A DNA stretch of 64,000 nt from Clitoria ternatea. Taxonomy: Eukaryota; Streptophyta; Magnoliopsida; Fabales; Fabaceae. Numbering within the stretch: the first letter of the stretch is position 1; the number at the start of each line of letters is the position of its first letter. The position numbers were made by a program, and so were the translations under genes. The stretch is from NCBI GenBank assembly GCA_037962975.1, contig CM075675.1, positions 4,784,001-4,848,000 on the forward strand. The letters run 5' to 3'. The notes below the pieces were generated by a model. The model worked only from the letters and a program-made list of their open reading frames with translations, was not told the DNA's origin and did not search any database. Of the stretch, positions 13,030 through 25,193 are shown one piece after another.

Positions 13030-14385
13030 CCTTCACTGTTCTTTCCTTCTTCGCGATGATACAATTACATCCTTTTCGTACACCGGAAAACAGGGACAAT
13101 TTTTTTTTTATAAATAAAATACGTATTTCAAGAGATATTTACTTTGTATAACCTCATTTGTACCAAGAAAAATGATACGTTGACGTACTTAAATAGCGTA
13201 TCCATCCTTTTTCTTCTTCAAGAAACGAATAGAGGATAGAACTAATAACTTTGTAGTATATATTATTATTGCTTTAGGAATTGTGTTACTATTTTTAGTG
13301 CTTTAGTTTAATTATATGGTATGCACTATTTATTTAGACTTCTCGTTCTTTCCTTTGTTCTTGTAGTGCAATGAGTCAAATACGAGTGTCACATGGAAAG
13401 TGAGTTTAAGATAGCACAATGAACTAAGTAATACATGCTATAAGTCTAATGACAAACCTCAAACATTAAATGTATGGTATTTATAAACTTTTTAGAGATG
13501 AATTTTGTAGTTTATGAGTCTGCTATGAAGTGTATGATTATGAGTCATATTGTATAAAGAAATATTTAGGTTAAGATGGGAATCATGTAGGCCTTCTCAG
13601 GGATTTGATAAATATAGTCATAAAAAAGATCATCTTAATTCAATGAAAAACTTATCCATGCATATGATTTAGTTAGTATTAAGATTGAGTTCAAGTGTCA
13701 CTTTATGAGTATTCTAGATGTAAAAACGTATTATGAATGATATTGTTTAGGCGACCCTAATATTAGGTTAGTTCTTGAAATTTGTCTGGATAAGTATTAT
13801 TATAAAACAATAATTTCCTAACAATTTATAAAATAAATAATAATAGGTAAATTTTTGCATTTTCTTCTAAAAATAAAAATAATTGTTATTTTACTAATTA
13901 GATATTAAGAAGTTTTAGAATTATTTTACTTGTAGAAAATTTATAAACCAAAAATATTATAAAAAATTGTTGCATTTTTACATTTTAAAAATACAACTAG
14001 TATGGAATTCAATTTAATTGGTGTGTTTAAAAACTAAAAAAAAAAACTTAAGGGATTGATTAAATATAACAGATATCACATATGAGAAATTGCAAGTTCA
14101 AATTATTACTTATATTTCCTTATAGTTGTATCTTTTGGGATTCAAATATAAGACTGGTTAAGCTAAAATACTCAATTGTTAATTGATCCACCCATTTAGT
14201 GATAGCTTATATGATTTGTGTTTATAAGATATAAATGTGTGATGAGAACAAAAATATAGATAAGTGAATTTTTCCCATTTGTTTAAGGTGTCTGTTGTTA
14301 ATAGTTTATTTGACTTATAAGAAAAGCTTGAGAAAAAAAAATTGTGTGAAAAAATTTTCATGTATTTAAGAAAGTTTGTCTTTTA
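13030..14385. other. Intergenic DNA, no gene seen
   Basis: AT-rich sequence upstream of HDC1 with only short frames lacking protein character. No tRNA, repeat array or recognisable element was seen. Confidence 0.5.
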
Positions 14386-14699
14386 GTGCTCATTTAGTTC
14401 AGCGGTGGAACCTCCGTCCCAGTGAACCAAATTTATTCCCCTTTTGTTGCCAAAATCGTGGTCTTGTTTGGGTGGTATTGCAACCTCCGTTCCGTCACCC
14501 ATCTCTCTGTCCTGCCAACCAGACCTCTACTTCCCCATGCCTACCTCCTCCCTCCTTTAAGCCAACTCTGTTTCACCAAAAGACCACTATACCCTCACAT
14601 ACCCATTTCGAGATCGGAGTAAAGGCACAAGCTCAGTGGGTCATTGAAGGCAAATCTATGACAAGGTAAACATTTCTCTTACCAAACCATGTTTAAATG

Positions 14700-15055
14700 T
14701 TGGATTTTTGTTTTATTGAGGATGATGGGTGGAGGAGGGTGGCGCATAATGATAGGGGTTTGTTTTGGTGGAGTGGAGGTCGTGTGGGTGGGTGTGGGTT
14801 GAGGGTGTGGGGGTTGGATGAGGCCGTGTGTGGGGTGTTAGTGTGTGGTTGTGTTGTGGTAGCCATGTGTGGTTTTGGTGTTAATGTGTAGTGGTGGTTG
14901 GTTGGATGGTGGTGGTTGTGGGTTGGTGTCGTGGTGACCAAGATGGGTGATGCATGGTGGATGATGTGTATGGAATATGAATGATGGATGATGGGTATGT
15001 AGGGTGAATGATGAAGGTGGAACATGAGTGTGGAAGAAAGCCTTGGCGCATGGTA
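14700..15055. repeat. TGG/GTG-rich low-complexity tract
   Basis: Degenerate repeats of GGTGG, GTGTGG and GATGATGG. Both strands give long open frames (His/Thr/Pro-rich on the minus strand) because of composition. I do not call a gene. Confidence 0.6.
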
Positions 15056-15537
15056 GAAGATGAGTATTTTTTGTTATTTTTTATTTGTTGTAAAATTATA
15101 AAATTTAATTTAGTGTTGTTTAATTCAATTAAGTAATGTAATAATTGTTTAATTTAATGTTTAATGTAATAATGAAATTTAATTTGTTTAATTTAATGTC
15201 GTTTTTACCAAAACAAGACATGTACAATGTACATTAGATGTACGAAATGTGTTTAAGTAATATTTTATAATTAATATAATAATCCATTTTTGCATATGAA
15301 AATAATAATAATAAATTAATTAAAGTTCTATGAACTAAAAATTGAAGTACATGAAATTTAAAGAAATTTAATATAGTCTCTAATATGATAAAACAATATT
15401 TTTAATAACTAAAAACATGCTTATAAAATAAAATATTAGTTTTAATATATATTAAAGTTTTTTATTTTAATATCTATAATTATATTTAATATATATAACT
15501 TTTAATTTATATATATAACATTAATATATATAAATAT

Positions 15538-16749
15538 GAGTGTTTCTACTAGACCCTTAAGAAATAGGAGTTTTGAAACCCCCAACATGCTATCCGCTTT
15601 ATTAAAAGACATACGGAATATTTATCCACATAATACTTTATATATTTAATAATATTAAATTTTAAAATTGTAAATTAACCCTTTCTTTCTTCTAAAAGTT
15701 CCCCCAATCTCAAACACTCAGATTAACCCATCCCTCTTCTATTCTCGTTCACAAAAACTCCACACTTCCTATTTCTCCCTCCAAGCTGATCCACACTTCC
15801 TTCCTCTCCTCCCTCTGAGTTGTCCACACTTCCTTTCTCTGCAATCTCAACATCTCCTGTTGTTCTCTTCTAACTATTTTTTATACATAGGATTTTTTTC
15901 CTTCCAAAGATTACCATAAACAGGGCCAAACTTTGCTTAATCAATTTTAGTCTTCCACTGATTCTCTCAAAGGCAAACTGAGTCGGATGAATTGCGACAT
16001 TGTCCTTGAAGAATATAATTTCAGCACCGTCTCGGTCACTAGACGAAGAGCTCTATTTGGTACTATCACTCTACAGCATCATGCCAGCAGATCCTTAACT
16101 CGAACACACAATTTCAATAGTAAAGTCAATTAAATTCGTGATCGAAAGGATAAAATAAAGGAAATACATGATCAGAATATTCAATGGAATCGAGGAACCG
16201 TAATTTAGATACAATTTGATCTGAAGAACCAAAGGTCGCATGAATTGTGAAACGAAAATAGTCATGTGATACTCTCACTTACTTGTTGCAGCAACGCAGC
16301 GTAATCGGCGTCGTCAGATAAATCATGAAGTTCTGATTCTAGCATCGGCGGTTTCGTAAAAAACTGAAAACGCAGAGGAAGAGGGAGGGGGAGGTGTCTT
16401 CGAGGCGAAGGAAAATCTGCGTTGCGAATGAACATGAGTGTTACATATTAGGCCAACTATAATATGAGTGTTTGAGAGGAAGGAAGTGTGGATCAGCTCG
16501 GAAGGAGAAGAGGGAGGAAGTGTGGAGTTTTTATGAGGGAAAATAGAAGAAAGAGGGCTTAATATGAGTGTATGAGACTAGGAGAAATTTTAGAAGAAAG
16601 AAGAGATTAATCTACAATTTTAAAATTTAAAATTATTAAAATATATAAAGTATTATGTGGATAAATATTCCACATGTCTTTTAATAAAGTGGATAACATG
16701 TTGAGGGTTCCAAAACCCTCTATTTCTTAAGGGTCTAGTAGAAACACTC
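15538..16749. mobile_element. Mutator-like element (Pack-MULE) with long TIRs
   Basis: The left end starts GAGTGTTTCTACTAGACCC, and the reverse complement of the right end starts identically. The inverted match continues for at least 150 bp at high identity and, with gaps, for about 300 bp on each side. The flanks are TATAAATAT (15529-15537) and TACAAATAT (16750-16758), a 9-bp target duplication with one mismatch, as expected for MULEs. There is no transposase. The interior carries two exons of a host gene in minus orientation. Confidence 0.9.
15915..16345 (-). pseudogene. Captured TBC/RabGAP gene fragment inside the Pack-MULE
   Basis: Exon 1 (16345-16283) has an ATG and reads MLESELHDLSDDADYAALLQQ up to a perfect GTAAGT donor. 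An intron of about 190 bp follows, then exon 2 (16094-15915), which reads GSAGMML*SDSTK*SSSS...AEIIFFKDNVAIHPTQFAFE...RISGRLKLIKQ to a GTAATC donor. I recognise the start of plant TBC-domain Rab GTPase-activating proteins. Two in-frame TAG codons and a damaged acceptor (one base short) show that it no longer codes. Keeping the intron means capture was from DNA, not from a processed transcript. Some 5' leader of the donor gene appears to be included above 16345. Confidence 0.8.
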
Positions 16750-16758
16750 TACAAATAT

Positions 16759-19700
16759 ACACACATATTATATATATCAAAACTGTTATTTTTTTTTGGT
16801 AATTTAACCCTAAATTAGCATTTTTTTAACTTAATTCTACCAAACTTTTTACCAACCAAACATAATCATTGTTTTCAGACTGACTTTTTCAATATTATCA
16901 TCCAAACATAAACTCTATTTATAAAACCTTAGTTTTCTGAACTTTTTTTATAAAACCTCAATTTTTCCAACTAAGTCACACTAATTTTTAACCAAATGGA
17001 CCCTTAGTTAGGATTCATTGTTTTATATTATCATGAGAAAATCTTGTATTGCTTAGTCTTAGAGCATCTTATGTTTAGGAAAACAAAACAAAAAATATCT
17101 ATAACAAGGACTTTTATGTAATTCTCCTTAAATATACATGGAAATATTTACTCAAATTTTCTACTTTACCAAACAAATATCTTAAATTTATTTTTCTTAT
17201 TATTTTTTTGTCACCTCTTTCTCCCCTTTTTACACATAAATCAAATAAAACGTAAATAAAGAAAACCTTTATTGTAAACTCATTTAATTTTTCTTATTAG
17301 ACATGGTGTGATTGTGTGTGAAAAATATATTTTTAGTCCTTCATATTTTCTAGAAAGGCAACATGAGGAAGAAAAATATAACCCATCTGAGGAAGTAGAA
17401 AAAAGAAAATATTAAAATACTATTTATATCCTTTATGGTTGAGTTAAGTTTTCTTTTGGTATGCAAACACCCAATTTTGCTTGGCTTATACTCCTTTTAA
17501 TCAAATAAGTTGGGTTAATTTTTTTTGGGAAAATAAGCCCAGCCCTATAAGTCCAGGTTTCTTTTTCTTGGTGGCCTGATGGTTTGACAAGAGAAAGATC
17601 AATGGCATTCGACTTGTAGTAGGTGCAAGCTTTTATGGGCTGGACCAAAAAAGCCCTCATTAATTTAGGGTTCATTTTAGATGTCTGAACGTGCCCATTT
17701 TACAGTGACCCATTTTGCTAGCTTTAGTAAAAACCACTTTACAAATAACAATTAAAAAGATTATAAAACACGTCTATAGAGTTGGTTGGTTGAATTTTTG
17801 GGTTTTTAACATATAAATGATAAAAAGAATTAATAAATACAAATAATGTTGGAACTTAAGATCTACACTACTTTCTAAATAATTTTGTATCTCGTGTTAT
17901 GTATACTTGTTAATGCAATAGAAAATTTACTGAACTCAATTCCTATATAGATATATTCCAGCTTTAATTCCCCTAAGTCTTAATCCCTTGACAACCTAAT
18001 AGAATTAACTCTGCATTATTCAAGCAATTAAGAATCTACCCCTTAATGCTTTATTTCCAGACACACAAATAATTAGGATTCTATTATAGTTTTTATATTC
18101 AAGAAGTGCTTCCCAGTTATTAACTATCCTCTTGTTACCATGTAGTGGTCAATTTTTCAGTTATTTTTTTAGTATACGTCTAAAATTTTCAATGTTACAA
18201 AATCAAACATTACAAAATTTGAGTAACTTAATACGTAAACTACCCTAATGAGTACTTCCTAGTGATCTTACTAACATAGACACCATGAAATGTTATTTTC
18301 ATGCAAAGCAAACATTAAGTATAGAAATAGAAACTAACATAATCAAAAGGTAAGTATACATAATCAAATCAATACATAGATCCTGATATATGATTCACTA
18401 CACATAATCCCAACTAAAAAGGTTTAGTCAAACATTTTCATGCAAACTATTCCCAAAAGAAAAGAATACTACAAAGATAAGTTATAAAACCTTGGAATTG
18501 ACACTTCTGTGACCTCTACAATGAAGCAGAGTTCTTCTACTACATCGCACCAAGGGCTAAAACACCTTCCAGAACTCAAAATATATGCAGGATAGAGAGG
18601 TAACAACTTAGGGATTACTCTAATTCTTGCTTATAAGTTGCATGAAGTATAAGTTCACAGCCATACCCTATTTATAACAAAAAGCTTGCTTCATCATGAA
18701 GGCAAAGTGAATGAGAAACTTGTGATTTCATGTAAGCGGCTAAACCCGTATTGAAGCGCGAAGCTAAGCTTTCAATCTTCTAATGATTTGGCCCTAGTAA
18801 GCCAAAATTTGCTTAAGCGCAATATGGGCAACAATTACTTTACAAATTACAAGTCTTCTAACTTAAGCAATGTGATGAAATAACCAAATTGCCTCTCAGT
18901 TATTTCTTTGAAGTTGAAGCGAAGTTCAGAATTCTATACTTAATGGTTTTAGCACTTCAATACTTGAAATTGAATTGTTTTACCCCATAAATACTAAAAA
19001 AATGAAGATTAGTTGAAAATTTTGCCTCATACTCAGTATTTGTGAAAACTTTAGTATTTTAGTATAAAATACAAGCTCGAGTAGTAAATATGAGGTGCTT
19101 TTAAGTATTGAAAATATGGTAAAATTGACAACTAATAAAAAGGCCTTTTGGATAACTATTAACGACCAGAATTCAAGATTGACTACCTATTAAACAGGTT
19201 ACCAGTTGGAATGTTTAATATTATACTTTCCCCTCTCTATTCTTTTAAAATTTGATTTTAACTTTATTCCCTTTGCCTCTTTTGTTTGTCCTCTCTTCCT
19301 TCTACCTCTAATAAGCACCATTGCAGGCCACCATTGCTGGCCACCATCGTTGAGTTCCATCCTCCATACAGCAAACACCATTGCCAACCTTCCTTCTCCA
19401 TCCTCCCTTCTCTATCCTCTACCGAGATCTATTGCCTCTCACCACTTCCGTCCCAATAAACTCTATTCAGGGGGTGGTGTTCGTGATGGTGAAACTCACC
19501 GATTCGCATTGTATGGCCGTGATTGAGCCACAATACATCGTTTTCGGGAACATTGAGGTTTTGCTTAGTGTCGACGACGTCTGGTTCTCATCGTCGGGGA
19601 GGATGACGTGCAGAGGACAAGGGATGATATGTTGTGTGGACCGTTGTAGATGATGGCGGTTTCGTGTGACGGCAAGGATTTACTAGTAGGAAATGAAAAA

Positions 19701-20165
19701 AAAAATAGAAGAAAAGAAGCAGAAGGAAAACAAGGACACACTTTTGGGTGTTTTCTTTTTGAAGTGACTCATTATTGTTTAGATTGCCATAGCTATTCTT
19801 AGGGATTACAACAATTTTGTTTTTAATTTGTTTTAAAGCATTACAGGTCAGAGAGTATCTCCTTAAGGATTTTTCATAAACCAATTTGTTCATCCTAATG
19901 TTGTTATATGATGTGTTACAATTGTGCTTTTTGGATTGCTCATTTTTTTTGTGTTTTGGATATATAAATTTAAATTGGTGTTAGAGTTATAGCTTGATTA
20001 TTGTTTTGTAATTGTGCTGCAATCAAACTTATTTAAGTCCATCATGTTCTGAAAATGCGAATGATGAAATACTATAGTTTTTATAGTTTGTAGTATTTGA
20101 AGAAATGATATAATTCATAATATAATAAAGGTGTGGGTCATACATGTAAATATTAAAAAGATAGT
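16759..20165. other. Transposon-derived or intergenic DNA, no gene recognised
   Basis: AT-rich sequence. Short frames at 17433-17675 and 19206-19893 have no recognisable domain. The 17800-18950 stretch has the look of retroelement noncoding DNA, but I could not define ends. Confidence 0.4.
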
Positions 20166-20187
20166 CTTACCTGCTATAGCAGGTAAG
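20166..20187. repeat. 22-bp perfect palindrome
   Basis: Perfectly self-complementary around TGCTATAGCA. Each strand contains GCAG followed by GTAAG, so a splice-donor-like site faces both ways. Confidence 0.85.
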
Positions 20188-21247
20188 CAAGCATGAATAC
20201 AGAACTCAGGCAGCGAGCGCACTTGTAAAATATGTCTTCGTCATTACAGAACTCAGGCAGCGAGCGCACTATATCAATGCACCTCTCAATAGAATTGCCA
20301 TCCTGGTTGGTTTTGGCCACAACTGCAGAGGTGTGGGAGCTAACAGCTTGAGCCACCTGATTCATTGATTCCTGTATCACTGTAACACTATCCCTCTTGC
20401 TCCTTTTAGGTTGTTTCCCTCTGCCTCCGGCCCTCTGCCTTTTGTCCCCACTTCTGGCTGATGGATTTGTCTGGGAGTCCTGGTTCAGATCAATACCACC
20501 TAGTCCCATACTACCTGTGCCCCCAGCAGTAACCCCCTCAGCACCTATGGTGGGATCCTCACTATCACCTGATCCCTCGCTCCTATCCTGTGACTCCGGC
20601 AATGCTGCCAACCCGTATCTCTGGTACGCTCCCATCCTGTACACCTACGTCAAACTCAGGAATATATTCATTTCCAAAAATAGGGGGCGGTAAAATGCCA
20701 GATGATGGTGCCCAAGCATATTCACCGGTTGCCACATTGTCTTTAAACAATTGTGTTAGCTCATGGGCATGGGGCAAACCCTCATAACGGTACTTCCCAT
20801 AGGCTGGGTTTTCCTGCAGATAAATCATAAGTTTCAGTCATCCTAGATATATATGAAAATCATACACTAAACAAACTACATAAGTGATTAAACACCTACC
20901 CGCTCCTTAGCATCCCACCATTCGTCATCGGCTATAAATGTGTGCCTCTGACTGTCCCATCCCAAACCCGTTGTATGTTTAAATAAATTGTACCATGCCA
21001 CCCATTCTTTCCGTAAATTATCCCACTTGTTTTTGAATTGGTCTTTACTGTACTTTCTGTTACACTTAATATTAAAATAACACTCCAAACCCTCTCACCC
21101 TTTCTTTGTTAGAGAGGTACCCTTACGCTCTCCATTCCTGATTTGTTCCAAAGCACCCTCCACAAAAACTTTTATAGCATAACGATCCCAAGAAGCCTTT
21201 ACAGACTGGATGGGTGTCTTCCCCTTGTCCCTGTTCTGAGTAGACAT
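20174..21247 (-). pseudogene. Myb/SANT-like DNA-binding protein pseudogene
   Basis: From ATG at 21247-21245 the frame reads MSTQNRDKGKTPIQSVKASW...RNGERKGTSLTKKG, then a TGA (21097-21095) where the family normally has Trp, then EGLECYFNIKCNRKYSKDQFKNKWDNLRKEWVAWYNL. This is the trihelix-like Myb/SANT fold seen in Harbinger accessory proteins and LIMYB-like plant proteins. A GT donor after ...DAKERV and an intron of about 60-70 bp lead to a second exon (NPAYGKYRYEGLPHAHEL...), which shifts frame around 20600-20640. A lysine/arginine-rich nuclear-localisation-like stretch follows. A 25-bp direct duplication near the C-terminus (20199-20223 and 20246-20270) further alters the end. The premature stop and frame shift make it non-functional as annotated. 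Confidence 0.75.
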
Positions 21248-21639
21248 GCTACACAATACAATTTGTCACAACATTACACAAGATATATATTAACCAACAT
21301 GCATAACACTTAATAGATTAACCATTCAACATGATACTATACTTCACTCCAACAAGTTTACTTTAACGATCCATTATCTAATAAATTAAAAGAATTCATC
21401 CTTAAACAATTAACAAAATCACACACTAAATTATCATAACTAAAGTGAGTTACTAACACTAACAACTTGGGTTTAACCAAGCATAAGTTAGTTAATAGTT
21501 TTCATTCATCCCTAAACACTTTATTTACAAATTTATTTTCAATATTTTATTAAATTTTTTTAATTCAGCTTTATAATATTGTTATATTATTTTTTATAAA
21601 ATTCTATTTTAATCATTTATTTTAATTAATCTTTACAAA

Positions 21640-22160
21640 GGTTAATTCTACATTCACTTTAAAAAACTTAATAACAGGTTAAACATTCATTTTATAAAAC
21701 ACCCTTAACCGTTAAAATTAAAGTTACATTTTAAACCCTAAACCATTAATATAAAATTTACACCCTTAGCCTAATTAAAGACACATTCTAACCCTTAACC
21801 ATTATAATAAAAGTTTAGTTTTAAACCCTAAACCATAAGTTACAATAGAACCCTTAACATTTATAAAAAAGTTACAATGTAACCCTTAACCTTTAAAATT
21901 AAAGTTACATTTTAAACCCTAAGACAATTAATGTCAAATTTACACCCTGATCCTTAAACCTTCAAAAAAAGTTACATTCCAACCATTAACCATTAAAGTT
22001 AAAGTTACATTATAAACCCTAAACCGTTAATATAAAATTTACACTCTAATCCTTAACCCTTAAACTTTAAATAAATTTAAAATTAAAATAAAATATTAAT
22101 ATTCAAGTTACACTGTGACCCTTAACCATTAAAATAAAAGTTACATCTATTTACAAAATT
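21640..22160. repeat. Degenerate AAACCCTAAACC-containing repeat tract
   Basis: Recurring phrases such as GTTACATTTTAAACCCTAAA and TTACACCCTTA, at irregular spacing, about ten times. The telomere-like CCCTAAA core is diverged and does not form a clean telomeric array. Confidence 0.6.
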
Positions 22161-22710
22161 CTATATAAAACTTAATACTATATTTATTTTATACAATATA
22201 ATAACAAATTAAATGACATTAATTTTGTACGTATAACTAAATTAACTTATACTCCAAAAATTTCAATGTTGACCGGTTTTAAAAAATTCTTGTCAAATAA
22301 CGATCACAACTTCAATTTGTTATAAGTAACAACGACTCATTACGAACTCGTTATTTACGTAATGTAATTTAGATATAAGAGTAAATTATCACTTTTATTT
22401 ACGCAACGTAACCTAAATTATTGCATATACGCAAACGCTTACGATCTCTAACGTCTTATCACTCGTTATTTATCGTTCATTACGCGGACTACCTAAAATT
22501 GTTCCATACCCATATTTTCAACGCTAAAGTGTAATTCAATTTAAATATTTCATTTAACGAATACAAAACTAAATTAAATAAGCTAACCTAATTTTCCATC
22601 AACATTTACTTACTCAATACATCTAGAAATTTACATATTACATTTTAATCAACATAAACTCAAAAACCATACAAATTATTTTCAAAAAAATACCAAAATT
22701 GAAATAGGTT

Positions 22711-23275
22711 ATGGTGCACCAGCCACAAGAAGCACACCCATGCACCACAATACATCCACCATCCATCATCTCCTCAGCATCATCATCACCATCCACCGAA
22801 GCACCATCACCTCCACCACCATCCACCTGCACCACCACCTGCACCACCATCAACAGAACCACCACTGACCATGCCCCACCACCCCAACAACCAATGCCCA
22901 ACCCAAAACCCGACCCTTCCCCAACCCCAAACCCGACCCTTCCCCAACCCCAAACCACCCCGACGGCCCCAACCCACCACACCAGGCAACCACCACCACC
23001 AACAACCCCCTTCCCGAAGCCTCACCCAGCCCCAAAACCCGACAGAACCCACCCACAACAGAAGCACCCCACCCCACCACCCAACCACCACCACCAAAGT
23101 CCCCTCTTCCCGAAACCTCACCCAGCCCACCCCACCCCACCACCCCACCCCACCCCACCCCAAAACCTCAACAGAACCACACCACCCCACCCCACCACCC
23201 CACCACCCAACCACCACCACCACCCCCGACAGAACCCACCCCCACCCACCCATAACAGAAAAGGAGACAACCATG
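22711..23275. repeat. CCACC/CCCAACC low-complexity tract
   Basis: C- and A-rich imperfect repeats (CACCACC, CCCCACCC). The frames through it are Pro/His/Thr-rich on the plus strand and Gly/Val/Trp-rich on the minus strand purely from composition. No gene called. Confidence 0.65.
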
Positions 23276-23696
23276 CAACCAGCCAGAGAAATCAAAAAAG
23301 AGAAAAAGGATAGGGGTTGCTTACCTCAAAGAAGCCGGTCACGGGTTGGATCGGAGCTCGAATCGGACGCCGGAGGAAGAGGATCGTTGCTTCGTGCGTC
23401 GGGCGTGCGTCGTGCCTTCAGATCTGTCGAAGGTTGGATCAGGGGTCACTTATCTCACCACTTTATGACCGTTGGGAGGGGTACCTCCGACTTTTCACCC
23501 AACGGCGTTAAGTGGAGGCAGCTCGGGGTTGCTTCTCCTCAACGGAGCTTCTGGCCAACGGAACGGCGTTCCCACTGACGGAACGGAGGACGGAAGCAAG
23601 CCAAACGAGGGGACGGTTATGGAGGACGGAGAAATCGCCGTTCCGGTCGTTCAAACGGAGGGGAACGGAGGTTCAAACCCTGAACCAAACAAGCTC

Positions 23697-25093
23697 TTTA
23701 GTGTGCCTAAAAATTATGAGTCCACCGCAACCTCGGCCCAAGAACATAACTGAGTCATGTGAAAACTGAGTCCTTAAAGCGTATTTAATTATTTTCCAAA
23801 GAAAAAAGCGTATTTAATTTGTAGTACATTAAAATTCAAAAATGATATTTTTAATGAAATCTTGTTATTTTTAAAATCAATGAAAAAATAAATTAGTTGT
23901 AACCTTGTTATTTTTCCTCCAAACTCGTTTAAAAATGCGCCGATGTTTTTTCTTTTAATATAAAAAGCATCTTATGACTCAAATTTGACTATATAACATT
24001 AAAAACAATGAGACAAATATATGCTTAGAATATTTCTTAGGGAATACAGTGATTCAATTTTCCAACACCTGATTGGTTTCCGTCCAGGTTCAGAAAAGTT
24101 GTTCAACCGGGTAAAGTTTTATTTTTTAATTATTTTTTTAAAATTAAATGAATTGGATCTTAAAGCTCATCATATTGTAAGAGGTCGTTTGATTGACCGT
24201 TAGTCCAGTTAAACCGAAGTTTGACCAACAAAAAAAATTCAATATTAACTATTAGATTTTTTTTATTTTCATAACTTTCTCTAACTAGATACCAAACGGA
24301 TACTTAACGAAAACATTCTTACAAATCATCCTTAAATAACATCCCTATCAATAAAATTTAAATTTCATAACCTCATGATTAAGGATGAAGATGAGTCAAG
24401 TTAGGCTTTGAAAGGCCTAAACGTGACATACTTCCAATTGTCAAGGCCTGAACCCTATTAATTGGTTATAGGCTTTTTTTTAAGATCTGTCTAAGTCTGT
24501 TTGAAAGTCTAACTCGTTTAAAAGTGTATTTAAATGGTTTGTTTAGAAATAACCTTTGTTTAACTAAAAAAATTTAAGCTTTCAAAAGGCCAATAACTAT
24601 TTAAAAAACCTATCAAACTACATAGGTTGACAAACCTATTGATGTAAACAAGCTTATCATACAAAATGAGCCTATCAATATAAATGAGTCAAATGCACTT
24701 GGCTTTAAATTGAGCAACACAAATACAACTTCTCATACAAAACAAAAGTGATTAAATCTAAAATAATCACCACAATTGATCATTTTTATGCTATAAACAT
24801 ATATAAATAATCAGTAGTTGAGCTAATTAGATGAATCGACTGATTAAACTTTAAATGTTTTTTACAAAGCGTATGACCTATTTACTTAAAAAATCTTTTA
24901 AAACTCTAAGCTTAACCTTCTAACCCAATAAACTTAACCAATATAAATTTTAAAGGAGAGATAGTCTAAAGCATTTTTTTTCCCAAAATGACATGTTATA
25001 TTTTTAACTAAAAAAACTAAATGGTGGGTAAGGTGTTTTGGTTGTTAGATTGTGTCAGCTTTTTTCTTATAATATCTCTCTCATCATTTCATG
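23697..25093. other. Intergenic DNA, no gene seen
   Basis: AT-rich. Holds one copy of the dispersed repeat (24238-24305). No coding frame of note. Confidence 0.5.
24238..24305 (+). repeat. Second direct copy of the dispersed ~65-bp repeat
   Basis: Matches 1-85 through AATATTAAC, TTAGATTTTT, TATTTTCATAACT and ATACCAAACGGATACTTA, with scattered substitutions. Confidence 0.55.
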
Positions 25094-25095
25094 GG

Positions 25096-25105
25096 TATAT
25101 ATATA
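25096..25105 (+). promoter_or_regulatory. TATA box of the first LigB/DODA-like gene
   Basis: TATATATATA, 89 bp upstream of the chosen ATG (25194), giving a predicted leader of about 60 nt. Confidence 0.6.
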
Positions 25106-25193
25106 CAGAAAACAATTGAGGTGTATTTGAGGTTTTCGTTGCGTGTGTGTAGCAAAAGATAATCAAACAGATAGCGAGAGAGAGAATCTTAAA

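Larger units (their letters stand above)
14386..23696. mobile_element. Candidate PIF/Harbinger-like element defined by inverted ends
   Basis: The left end (14386-14421) and the reverse complement of the right end (23661-23696) match at roughly 78% over about 36 bp (GTGCTCATTTAGTTCAG against GAGCTTGTTTGGTTCAG, then a shared GAACCTCCGT). Both outer flanks are TTTA. Inside is a Myb/SANT-like gene, the kind of accessory ORF carried by PIF/Harbinger elements, but no transposase was recognised. A Pack-MULE is nested at 15538-16749. The two ends could also be independent copies of a repeat family lying face to face. Confidence 0.4.

Noticed and set aside
14376..15025. Frames on both strands over a TGG-rich tract
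   Set aside because: Composition-driven and overlapping on both strands; no family resemblance.
19206..19893. Several overlapping frames around 19.2-19.9 kb
   Set aside because: No recognisable protein features; mutual overlap on both strands suggests chance.
22711..23578. Long proline-, histidine- and threonine-rich open frames on the plus strand and glycine/valine/tryptophan-rich ones on the minus strand
   Set aside because: They arise from CCACC/CCCAACC low-complexity DNA. They have no domain and are open in several frames at once.
25143..25193. Upstream in-frame ATG of dioxygenase copy 1
   Set aside because: The extra 17 residues are polar and have no counterpart in copy 2 or in the family; the start at 25194 matches the family.
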